A DNA stretch of 57,648 nt from NCBI GenBank assembly GCA_014762495.1, contig JABURT010000049.1, forward strand, positions 1 to 57,648. The letters are read 5' to 3'. The translations under genes were made by a program, and so were the position numbers. The DNA comes from Gammaproteobacteria bacterium. Its GTDB lineage: Bacteria; Pseudomonadota; Gammaproteobacteria; Thiohalospirales; Thiohalospiraceae. Of the stretch, positions 34,225 to 41,690 are shown piece after piece (position 1 is the stretch's first letter; each line of letters starts with the position of its first letter). The notes beneath the pieces were generated by a model. The model did no database searches. It was not told the DNA's origin and saw nothing but the letters and a program-made list of their open reading frames with translations.

Positions 34225-35304
34225 TTAGGCACTTGCTTCCATGACCTGGTTGATACGCTGGCTCAAGGTGGTCAGCAGTGCCATACGAATAAAGACCGCT
34301 CCTCTAGCCTGGGCGAAGTACCAGTTATGCGAAGTGTCATCCAGTTCGGTGGACAACTCATCCCCCCTTGCCAAAGGGTGAAGAATAATGGAGCCGGGCT
34401 TGAGTGGGGAGTCGGGTCCAAGTTTGAAGCTCTTGCCATGTGTCTCGAAGGAATCTCCCACCCAGGCGATGGCATTGATATAAACCACATCCAGTTCGGG
34501 AAGCTCTCCGTCAAGTTCATGGCTGACGCGTATCTTTAAGCCGGAGGATTCGAGTTCTTCCAGCTGTCCCTCGGAGAAGGCTTCATCTTCATCGCTGGTG
34601 ATGATGACGACTTCCTTGACTCCTCGTGGGTACATGGCCAGGAACAACAACAGGCTTCGTACCGTGCGCATGCGAGAGGGCACGCCGATTATCCCGATGT
34701 TGACCTTTTTCTCCTCGGGGACGTCGTTATACAAAAGCTCCGGACGCCATTTGAAGATGGCGTACATATCGGCCATGGCCTGGGTAGGGTGCTCATCGGT
34801 ACCGTTGCCGGCGTTGATGATGGGAATGCGCAAGGCATCGATCATCTCATATACCGCGGTGTTGTGATTATCGCGCAATACCACCAGGTCACCGTAGTTG
34901 TTGAACATTTCCGCTACGTCACGCAGCGACTCCCCCTTGGCGATACCGGTGGAGGCCGGATCCGTTATGGACATGATGTCGCCGCCAAGACGGTGCCAGG
35001 CACTCTCGAAGGAGAGTCTTGTGCGCGTGCTCGGCTCGTAAAAGGCACTGATCAGTATTTTGCCGGTGAGCGGCGGCTGGTACAGCGATGGCGTGGTCTC
35101 GTAGAGTGCCGCCAGTCGGAACAGCTGCGCCATCTTGTCCTGATTAAGTTGGCGTACTGATACGATATGCTGGCTGCCGAGTTCCACCAGGGGCTCGGGA
35201 TCCTCGGGGATATGTTCGAGCAGCGACATGGGGCGCTCGATCCCGCTGGTCCAGTCCTTGGGGCTGACGGGTTCTTCCAGTTTCGGGTGCATTTCGTTCA
35301 CCAT
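34225..35304 (-). CDS. Aspartate/ornithine carbamoyltransferase-family enzyme with altered acceptor site
   Basis: 359 aa from ATG 35304 (MVNEMHPKL); ATG 35292 is a close alternative, and the first nine codons overlap the small upstream gene. Carbamoyl-phosphate elements are present: STRTR at 92-96, Lys123 in AKGES (the mobile-loop Lys), HPTQAM at 172-177 and Arg213 in MRTVRS. The tail HNWYFAQARGAVFIRMALL follows aspartate transcarbamylase. However, the loop that carries Arg229-Val-Gln231 in E. coli PyrB reads NAIAWVG (277-283), and HPLPR reads HPLAR (309-313). Aspartate is therefore probably not the acceptor. No pyrimidine gene is nearby. It probably carbamoylates another amine or amino acid. 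Confidence 0.88.
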   Translation of the reverse strand: MVNEMHPKLEEPVSPKDWTSGIERPMSLLEHIPEDPEPLVELGSQHIVSVRQLNQDKMAQLFRLAALYETTPSLYQPPLTGKILISAFYEPSTRTRLSFESAWHRLGGDIMSITDPASTGIAKGESLRDVAEMFNNYGDLVVLRDNHNTAVYEMIDALRIPIINAGNGTDEHPTQAMADMYAIFKWRPELLYNDVPEEKKVNIGIIGVPSRMRTVRSLLLFLAMYPRGVKEVVIITSDEDEAFSEGQLEELESSGLKIRVSHELDGELPELDVVYINAIAWVGDSFETHGKSFKLGPDSPLKPGSIILHPLARGDELSTELDDTSHNWYFAQARGAVFIRMALLTTLSQRINQVMEASA

Positions 35305-35420
35305 AATTGTCCACCTCTTGCATCCTTGATCCATAGCAAGAGTAATACGATTGGCGCTATCAAGGTTACCGCCAGTGCGATGCTTACCATCGTCGCGAGG
35401 AAACTAACGGAAATCGTCAT
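35298..35420 (-). CDS. 40-aa single-span membrane microprotein, likely symporter accessory subunit
   Basis: Too short for the usual cut-off. ATG 35420-35418 overlaps the symporter stop (TGATG), AAGGAGA lies just upstream, and TGA is at 35300-35298. Translation is 40 residues beginning MTISVSFLATMVSIALAVTL, followed by one continued hydrophobic span and a short basic end (KDARGGQLW). The stop overlaps the next gene by seven bases. Small accessory proteins beside sodium:solute symporters are known, and this fits the same idea. No homology can be checked here. Confidence 0.7.
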   Translation of the reverse strand: MTISVSFLATMVSIALAVTLIAPIVLLLLWIKDARGGQLW

Positions 35421-36856
35421 CAGTTTGTCTCCTTGGTTTCATTAAGGCTGGCCCAGTTGTATTGCGCGGGCCATAACCAGGTCGTGAGCACCACGACCAG
35501 CATGGAAACGGCGGCCGAGACCAGCGCGGCAACATAAAACCCAATACTGAAATAGGCCCACAGGCCGATTGCGGTCCCGAGGAACATGGCCAGCGAGGCA
35601 CCGGCGGCGTTGGCACGCTTGAGGTAGAGGCCCGCAACGATGGGCCAGATGGTGCTGGCGACGAAGGCGCCGGTGAAGTGCAGCAGCGAGGCCAGGGTGG
35701 TAAGTCTCGGCATGCATAACAACCAGGTGATGATGCCCAGTGCCAGCACCACCCAGCGTGCCGCCTTGCGCAATTCTTCGCGATCGGCATTGGGCCGGAT
35801 GTGACCGCGATAGATATCCTGCAGCACGAGGTCGGAGGTGGCCGCCAGCAGGGAGTCGAGGCTAGAGGCCAGTGCCGAGAACACCACGATAAAGACCAGA
35901 ATGGCGCCGCCCATACCGAGCAGCTTGGCCGCCACCATGGGGCCGACCATGTCGGCGGCGGGCACGTTCAGACCCAGGGCCGGGGCCGCCAGTGCCACGA
36001 AGCCGGCAACAATGGGGATGGGCAGCCAGAAGATACCGGCGGTGAAATAGGCCTTGAAGCCGACGCCCTCGCGAAAGGCGAAGGCGCGGCTCCACCAGAC
36101 ATTGGAATGGAAGATCTCGCCGACCCCGAACAATAAATTATTGAACAGGAACATAATCGCTGCCGGCATCAGCAGGTTGAGCAATTCGGGGCGCTCTTCC
36201 AGTACGCTGGCGTGCATCTTGTCGAAGCCGACCTCGGTGATGGCCAGCCAGGCAAGAATGGCGACACCGACAAGAATGACGATGGTCTGGATGAAATCGG
36301 TACCGATGACGGCACGCAGTCCACCGAGCAGGGTATAGGCGACACAGATAAAGAGGATCACCGACATACCAAGCTGGTAGTCGATACCGGTCAGCGCATG
36401 GATCAGGATCCCACCGGCCATGCCCAGGCTGATGAGCCAGCCGATGCCGTAGAACAGGGAGATGATCAGGAACAGGCGCCAGGCGGTATTGCCGTAACGC
36501 AGGCGGATGAAGTCGCCACTGGTATACCCGTTGGGCATCAGGCTACGAATGCGCCGGGCCAATGGGGCGAACAGCAGCAGGCCGACCGAGCCCAGTGAGT
36601 AGCCGAGCATACCCCAGATCCCCAGTTGCAGGGCCAGTTGCGGTGCCGCCATGGTGGTATTGCTGGTCACCCAAGTGGCCATGGCGGTGGCGGTACCGAG
36701 GGCCAGGCCGACGCGACGGCCGGCCAGCATGTAGCCGTCCAGGTCGGTGACCTTTCGACCCCAGAACCATCCCAGCCAGATCCAGAGCACACTGAACAGT
36801 GCCAGGATCAGCCAGCCGAGGTCTGGGGAGAGAATGGCAGAGTTGACGTTATTCAT
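35420..36856 (-). CDS. Sodium:solute symporter (SSS family)
   Basis: 478 aa with about thirteen hydrophobic spans. SSS features: WIWLGWFWGRKVTDLDGYMLAGRRVGLALGTATAMATWVTSNT near the N-terminus and the segment VFSALASSLDSLLAATSDLVLQDIYRG near residue 330 that bears the Na2-site residues. The start ATG overlaps the isochorismatase stop by four bases. Imported substrate is unknown. In this operon it most likely takes up the carbamoylated or amidated compound that the neighbouring enzymes make or split, or a proline/betaine-like solute. Confidence 0.88.
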   Translation of the reverse strand: MNNVNSAILSPDLGWLILALFSVLWIWLGWFWGRKVTDLDGYMLAGRRVGLALGTATAMATWVTSNTTMAAPQLALQLGIWGMLGYSLGSVGLLLFAPLARRIRSLMPNGYTSGDFIRLRYGNTAWRLFLIISLFYGIGWLISLGMAGGILIHALTGIDYQLGMSVILFICVAYTLLGGLRAVIGTDFIQTIVILVGVAILAWLAITEVGFDKMHASVLEERPELLNLLMPAAIMFLFNNLLFGVGEIFHSNVWWSRAFAFREGVGFKAYFTAGIFWLPIPIVAGFVALAAPALGLNVPAADMVGPMVAAKLLGMGGAILVFIVVFSALASSLDSLLAATSDLVLQDIYRGHIRPNADREELRKAARWVVLALGIITWLLCMPRLTTLASLLHFTGAFVASTIWPIVAGLYLKRANAAGASLAMFLGTAIGLWAYFSIGFYVAALVSAAVSMLVVVLTTWLWPAQYNWASLNETKETN

Positions 36857-37611
36857 GTCTTCACCAGTTGTCTGAGTTCCTTGATGGCTTCTTCAGTGGA
36901 AAGTACACGGGCATAACGGTCCTTGATGGTGCCGATGGTGGCGTTGTGGAGCTCCGGCGTCACCGTGGCGCAGGCATCATTGATGAGCGTGGTGTAGAAA
37001 CCTCGGTCCGAGGCATCGCGTACGGTAGTGGAGACACACTCATTGGTGTAGACACCACAAATGTACAGGCCGGTTATGTCCATGTTACGTAGCATGTATT
37101 CAATATTGGTTGCATTGAAGACACCGCTGGCGGTCTTGTTGATGACGATCTCATCGCCCTTTGGTGCAACCTCTGGCAGAAACTCCGCCTCTTTTGAACC
37201 CGGTGCGGCATGCAGATTCAGGCGTTTGTGGCCCGGGCTCCGATCCCGTCCGTCCTGTGTCATGGACATGATACGGGTATGGATAACCTCCATCTCGAGG
37301 TCGCGAAAGGCATCCTGGAGACGACGAACATTGGGTAATACCATGTGATCGAGACGCTTGAAGTAATATTCCTGCGCCTCGTGCGGGACACCGGAGCGTT
37401 CGACGTCTGCAAAGACGCCAAATCCAGGCGCGGCATCCAGGTATTGCAGGTCGATCATCAACAGGGCCGTCTTGTGCTGTTCGATGGAGGTGAACAGCCC
37501 CGGGGCCTCGGATATCGATTCCCTGTAGTTATCTTCCAGCGGATCGATATTGAGATATTCTTCGTCCAGACCTAGACCTTGCAGATCTGTCTCATTTAAT
37601 TCTTCGGTCAA
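36853..37611 (-). CDS. Isochorismatase-fold cysteine hydrolase (amidase/biuret-hydrolase-like)
   Basis: 252 aa. Catalytic triad positions: Asp54 in LMIDLQ, Lys159 in INKTASGVF and Cys192 in GVYTNECVSTTVRDA. The TTVRDASDRGF and DACAT motifs complete the family pattern. The N-terminus has an extra acidic stretch of about 45 residues before the core. Related enzymes hydrolyse amides and ureido groups (N-carbamoylsarcosine amidase, ureidoacrylate amidase, biuret hydrolase). It overlaps the neighbours on both sides by four bases. I expect it to cleave the terminal amide or carbamoyl group of the pathway compound. Confidence 0.88.
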   Translation of the reverse strand: MTEELNETDLQGLGLDEEYLNIDPLEDNYRESISEAPGLFTSIEQHKTALLMIDLQYLDAAPGFGVFADVERSGVPHEAQEYYFKRLDHMVLPNVRRLQDAFRDLEMEVIHTRIMSMTQDGRDRSPGHKRLNLHAAPGSKEAEFLPEVAPKGDEIVINKTASGVFNATNIEYMLRNMDITGLYICGVYTNECVSTTVRDASDRGFYTTLINDACATVTPELHNATIGTIKDRYARVLSTEEAIKELRQLVKT

Positions 37612-38855
37612 ATTCGGCCTCCGGCAATACGATAAAGCGTGTTTAGTGCCACATTGGCACCTTTCTCGATGTCATCCATATCGGTCCACTCGGCAGCTGA
37701 ATGGCTGCGACCGTCCTTGCTGGGGACGAAGATCATGCTCGCGCGAGCGATACTGGAAATGATCTGTGTGTCATGCGCCGCCCCACTGGCCATCTGCAGG
37801 AAGGGGAGCTTGAGCGACTTGGTGACGTTTTCGACAGTGTTGATAATGCCGCTGTCACATTTGACGGGATCTATCTCACTCAACACCTTGAATTCAAACA
37901 TCAGCCCGCGACGACGAGCGATGGCGGACAACGCACGACGGAAGGCATTGGCAATGTCCTCCAGCACCTGGGGCTCGGTGTCACGCGCCTCCAGTGAAAA
38001 CTCCACTCGTCCGGGCACCACATTGGCCGCACCCGGCTGGATGTCGACACGGCCGATGGTGGCCACGGTCCGCGCACTGCCGTTCTCGTCGAGGATACGC
38101 TGGATCTGGCTGGAGAACTCGCTCAGCCCCATGAAGGCGTCGTTACGCATGTTCATGGGAGTGGTGCCGGCATGATTGGGGGTACCGATGAGGCTCACCT
38201 CCCATTTGAACAGACCGGCGATGGCATCGACATTGCCGATGCTGATCCCCATCTTGTCGAGGATGGGGCCCTGCTCAATATGCAGTTCCAGGAAGGCGTG
38301 AATGCTGTCGGGATGACGCCTGGCATGCAGGGCATCCATGGCGTTGAGGCCGACCCTATCCATGGCATCGGTCAAGCTGACGCCGTCCAGGTCCACGGCG
38401 CTGTGTATGGATTCCGGGGTCAGTCTGCCGGCAATGGCCTGCGAACCGAGCATGCCGCCGAAACGGCCCTCCTCATCGCTGAAGGCAACGGCCTCCAGTG
38501 GGTGGTCCGAGCTCAGGCCCTCTTCCTTGATACAACGCAGGCACTCCAGGCCCACCAGCACACCGAGGGCGCCGTCGAGGTGACCGGCACCGGGCACCGT
38601 GTCCAGGTGAGAGCCCGTCATCACCGAAGGGGTCTTGCCTTCGTTCCAGTTCAGGCGGGCGTGCAGGTTGGCGGCGCCGTCCTGGTAGAAATCCAGGCCA
38701 GCCTCCTCGACGCGCTTACGAAACCATTCTCGTCCCGCCATGTCGCCATCGGAGAAGGCCATACGGTAGATGCCGAAGTCGGGGTGGCGACCGATTTGAG
38801 ACAACTCATCTAGGTCCGCCTGTAGGCGTTCCCGGTTGATAGAAAGTGTTTTCAT
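37608..38855 (-). CDS. M20-family N-carbamoyl-L-amino-acid hydrolase / allantoate amidohydrolase-like
   Basis: 415 aa. Metal ligands as in AllC/HyuC enzymes: His83 in GSHLDTV, Asp94 in GHLDGALG, Glu128/129 in SDEEGRF, His192 in LHIEQGP and His361 in SGAAHD. The GTPNHAGTTPM segment is the lid/dimer domain signature. Members remove the carbamoyl group from N-carbamoyl amino acids or split allantoate. No other allantoin genes are near, so a carbamoyl-amino-acid role fits better. Overlaps the isochorismatase gene by four bases and starts five bases after the upstream gene. Confidence 0.9.
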   Translation of the reverse strand: MKTLSINRERLQADLDELSQIGRHPDFGIYRMAFSDGDMAGREWFRKRVEEAGLDFYQDGAANLHARLNWNEGKTPSVMTGSHLDTVPGAGHLDGALGVLVGLECLRCIKEEGLSSDHPLEAVAFSDEEGRFGGMLGSQAIAGRLTPESIHSAVDLDGVSLTDAMDRVGLNAMDALHARRHPDSIHAFLELHIEQGPILDKMGISIGNVDAIAGLFKWEVSLIGTPNHAGTTPMNMRNDAFMGLSEFSSQIQRILDENGSARTVATIGRVDIQPGAANVVPGRVEFSLEARDTEPQVLEDIANAFRRALSAIARRRGLMFEFKVLSEIDPVKCDSGIINTVENVTKSLKLPFLQMASGAAHDTQIISSIARASMIFVPSKDGRSHSAAEWTDMDDIEKGANVALNTLYRIAGGRI

Positions 38856-38860
38856 AGAGT

Positions 38861-39385
38861 TTAGGGTTCTTTAGTGAGACGGCTTCCTCTGAGGATCAGG
38901 ATCAGGGTCGCCAGGAAAACGATTGCGCCGATGGAAAAGAACAGCATGGCTTTGGTCATGCTGTGATGATCGACTTCAACCTTAAGGGTGTTGCTCACAA
39001 GGTCCTGTGATTGCTGGCTCAGGGCCGCGACACGATAATAATAGGTACCGTTTGACTTGCCGCTCAGGATCATGGCCAGGTCCGGTCCTTCATACAGGAT
39101 CTTGCTCTGACTGAAGCGGGGATTATCCGCCTCTATCAGGCGAAAACGATCCGCCGACTGCTCGGTTTCCCAGGAGAGCTGGTAATAACCGGCGGTGGCG
39201 ACATCGCTGTCACTGCTCAGCTTGATGCCCTCGGTGGCAAATAGCATGGGGCTGAACGCGAGCAGTAGAAAAAGAGAAATATGGAAGAAAAGATTATTTA
39301 GACACAGCGGTGATCTGCTGTTCTTACGATAAATGAACGGCATGTCACCCGTCGACGCTTGCAGGCGATTGGCCTTAAATGACAT
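38861..39385 (-). CDS. Membrane-anchored protein with Fn3-like domain
   Basis: About 174 aa from ATG 39385, which has GAGG five bases upstream. ATG 39343 is another candidate, and the frame extends to 39445. A hydrophobic stretch (FFHISLFLLLAFSPMLFAT) acts as signal or anchor. The middle YYQLSWETEQSADRFRLIEA, then YEGPDLAMILSGKSNGTYYYRVAALS is a fibronectin-type-III-like beta sandwich. The C-terminus has a membrane span (AMLFFSIGAIVFLATLILIL) followed by a short basic cytoplasmic tail. So the sandwich faces the periplasm. Five bases from the M20 hydrolase gene, hence operon member. Role unknown. Confidence 0.7.
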   Translation of the reverse strand: MSFKANRLQASTGDMPFIYRKNSRSPLCLNNLFFHISLFLLLAFSPMLFATEGIKLSSDSDVATAGYYQLSWETEQSADRFRLIEADNPRFSQSKILYEGPDLAMILSGKSNGTYYYRVAALSQQSQDLVSNTLKVEVDHHSMTKAMLFFSIGAIVFLATLILILRGSRLTKEP

Positions 39386-39966
39386 TAATCCTCGCAGTTG
39401 AGGCCCCGCGGCTGTTGAGTCGGTCACAGACCACCGGGCGGTCACTCAGTTTGCTCGACACGGGAATATTATGACATAGCTGCGTCCAAAGATCATGGCG
39501 GCCTGGGATCGCATTGTTTGTAACAGTATGAAATTAACGGAAAAGCCGGTGTCATCACTGCCTGCGAGGCCAGCGCGTACGCGTATTTGGCGCAGCTTGC
39601 TAAACTGATCGCAACATCGTTCAGGGGGAACGGAATCGAGTGCTTTGAGCCCGTTATGGGTGAAAAAATTCATGCGCCGGGAAGGGCGCTGTGATGGGCG
39701 ACGGACGAGGGTCCGACGGATTCGCAGAGGGGGTGAGTGCCTCGATAATTTATGTTAACCAATTGATTATTATGTAATAAATTGGTTTTCCGGGTGGAGG
39801 TTTCGGTTCATCGGCAGCGGAGCGGTACAGGCAAATTCTAGAATTCACCTTTTGAACAAGTTCTTTCTTGCTGTTTTATATAAAGATTTTTTTCACCCGA
39901 ACGATAGTTAATCAATAGCCACCGCATATTTCGTGTTGCCCGTACAGAAGGATAACAAGGCTCACA
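39386..39966. other. Divergent intergenic region of 581 bp; no clear gene
   Basis: Lies between the minus-strand operon and the HD-GYP gene, so it should hold both promoters. A GC-rich part (about 39620-39745) has several short dyads such as CGGAC-GAGG-GTCCG at 39699-39712 and Arg-like codons but no credible protein. AT-rich flanks follow. An arginine-rich 28-codon frame at about 39672 (+) has no ribosome site and I do not call it. Confidence 0.5.
39757..39787. promoter_or_regulatory. Dyad AACCAATT / AATTGGTT, possible operator
   Basis: Eight-base perfect inverted repeat at 39757-39764 and 39780-39787, separated by 15 AT-rich bases. It lies in the divergent control region and could be an operator or a weak hairpin. 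Only the symmetry is seen. Confidence 0.25.
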
Positions 39967-41079
39967 ATGCAGCTTATCAAGATCAATATTGGTGATATCA
40001 CTGTCGGCGATGAACTGCCCTGGCAGGTACTCGACGAGGGCGGGACCCTGCTGTTGCAGGCCGGTTACGTGGTGCCCAATGAACGACAACTCAAGACCAT
40101 TATCGATCATGGTTACCGCTGGGATGAGACCGTGCAGGAACAGTTCGTGCGCGAGGTCCATCCATTCGAGAAGAACAAGGAACTCCAGGTCAGGTTGAGC
40201 CGGGTACTCAATGAGATGAAGGAGGAAAGTGACCTCTCACGCTCGGCCTACAATATCCTTCAAATCGTAGAAGAGCTCACCATGCTTTGCGCGCGGGCCC
40301 CGGATGTCATGATCGGCGCGGTGCACCTGTTTAACGATAAACCCTATTCCATTACCCACCTGCTGCACATGGGGATACTGGTCGCCCTGCTGGCCGACGA
40401 TATCGGCATGGAGGAGATTAAGAAAAAGAGCGTGGTCGGGGCGGCGTTGACCTGCAATGTCTCCATGCTCAAATTACAGGAGATGCTGGAGCAACAGACG
40501 TCGCCCCTGAGCGACGATCAGCGCTCCAGCGTGCGTAACCATCCATCCGATGCGGTGAAGATCCTGAAGAAGCACGATATCGATGACCCGGTCTGGCTGG
40601 AGGCGGTGCAATATCACCATGAAAATGTCGACGGTACCGGTTATCCGGAAGGCCGCAAGGGCGGCGAGATCCCCCTGGTCGCACGCCTGCTCGCGGTAGC
40701 GGATAATTACAGCGCATTGGTGACCAAGAAGAACTATCGCAAGGGACATACCCCCAGCGCCGTGCTCAAACATTTCTTCAATCAGAAGGGTAAGCGCCTG
40801 GACGAAGAACTGTCGCTGCGCCTGATTAAACTCTTTGGCATCTATCCGCCAGGGACCTTCGTCAAACTTGCCAATGGCGAAAGTGCCATTGTCTGTTTCC
40901 GCCCCACCAAGCAGGGTACCGTGGCGCCAACGGTATGCAGCTATCGAAGTGCCACCGGACCGTTCCTGGCCCAGGCCGAATTACGCGATACCAGCATCGC
41001 AAAATTCAAGATAGCCGAGGTTATTGCCTTCGAAAACCAACCCTATGACTACGATGTGATCTGGGAAAGCCAGAGCTAG
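39967..41079 (+). CDS. HD-GYP-like protein with degenerate HD motif
   Basis: 370 aa. Residues 1-60 form an N-terminal DUF3391-like part (INIGDITVGDELPWQVLDEGGTLLL). The GYP part is intact: HHENVDGTGYPEG at 217-229 and VADNYSAL at 245-252. The first-half metal pair normally in LHDIGK is TCN (162-164: AALTCNVSM), so the HD pair itself is lost. The protein may therefore bind c-di-GMP or act as a protein-interaction module rather than as a phosphodiesterase. Encoded alone, downstream of a large control region. Confidence 0.85.
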   Translation: MQLIKINIGDITVGDELPWQVLDEGGTLLLQAGYVVPNERQLKTIIDHGYRWDETVQEQFVREVHPFEKNKELQVRLSRVLNEMKEESDLSRSAYNILQIVEELTMLCARAPDVMIGAVHLFNDKPYSITHLLHMGILVALLADDIGMEEIKKKSVVGAALTCNVSMLKLQEMLEQQTSPLSDDQRSSVRNHPSDAVKILKKHDIDDPVWLEAVQYHHENVDGTGYPEGRKGGEIPLVARLLAVADNYSALVTKKNYRKGHTPSAVLKHFFNQKGKRLDEELSLRLIKLFGIYPPGTFVKLANGESAIVCFRPTKQGTVAPTVCSYRSATGPFLAQAELRDTSIAKFKIAEVIAFENQPYDYDVIWESQS

Positions 41080-41101
41080 ATTGTTCTAATCACGCCCGTG
41101 A

Positions 41102-41593
41102 TCAATACGACAGGGGGATACTCAGAGAAACCCCGTAACTTCGATAGTATCCGTCCTGTATCGTCAAACCCGTCAGGTGATTGGTCCGGTGATACAGACT
41201 GATGGCCGTGTCCCCCAGTGTGATGCGCAGTCCATAGCCGTAGAAACTGTCGATTCGAGGCGCTATCTCTCCGTCGGAAAGAAGGAGCACGGCGGTCTCC
41301 AGCAGGTCGATACCGGCCATGACATAGGGTGATATAAATCCATTCGGAGCGAAGGCGAATCTAAGGTGACCGAAAGAAGAGATGTAGGGGACATCCTGTA
41401 CGGTCACGTTGTCGAGGCTAAAACCCACATACATACCACACAGATTGGAGCCAGCGCATAGGTTCTCGCCTTCGCCGCGATAGCCCCAGCTGCGATAGTC
41501 CTGCTGGTTGTCTTCGTAGTAGAGGCCGGCATCGGCCATGGCCTGCGCAGAAAACCCAAGGGAAAGTAAAACAAGTACAATCCTCAAACGCAT
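41102..41593 (-). CDS. Putative outer-membrane beta-barrel protein, 163 aa
   Basis: Signal peptide MRLRIVLVLLSLGFSAQAMA. The mature protein shows alternating hydrophobic strands (LCGMYVGFSLDNV, LRFAFAPNGFISPYVMAGI, FYGYGLRITLGDTAISLYHRTNH) and ends ...YGVSLSIPLSY with a terminal aromatic, the usual outer-membrane barrel signature. Two cysteines near residue 46-52 (LCAGSNLCG) may form a disulfide. Small eight-stranded barrel likely. Function unknown. Ends 22 bases beyond the convergent HD-GYP gene. Confidence 0.72.
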   Translation of the reverse strand: MRLRIVLVLLSLGFSAQAMADAGLYYEDNQQDYRSWGYRGEGENLCAGSNLCGMYVGFSLDNVTVQDVPYISSFGHLRFAFAPNGFISPYVMAGIDLLETAVLLLSDGEIAPRIDSFYGYGLRITLGDTAISLYHRTNHLTGLTIQDGYYRSYGVSLSIPLSY

Positions 41594-41640
41594 GGTATCT
41601 ATCCTCGATCAATTCATTGTTAAAATAATCCAACGCATAC

Positions 41641-41665
41641 AAAAAAGGGGGCTGTCTAAGCCCCC
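41641..41665 (-). terminator. Terminator of the phosphofructokinase gene
   Basis: GGGGGCT / AGCCCCC stem with 5-base loop at 41647-41665. On the minus strand six T residues follow. Confidence 0.85.
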
Positions 41666-41690
41666 TTGTCAGCTTTTCTGCAGATGTTGC

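Noticed and set aside
34225..35304. pyrB of pyrimidine synthesis
   Set aside because: The aspartate-binding loop is lost, no pyrC or pyrI is near, and the operon partners are hydrolases, a symporter and an amidotransferase.
37608..38855. Allantoin-degradation cluster reading
   Set aside because: The M20 hydrolase resembles AllC, but no allantoinase, ureidoglycolate or uricase genes are near.
39446..39673. 75-aa minus-strand frame upstream of the Fn3-like gene
   Set aside because: No ribosome site, no signal features and composition not coding-like.
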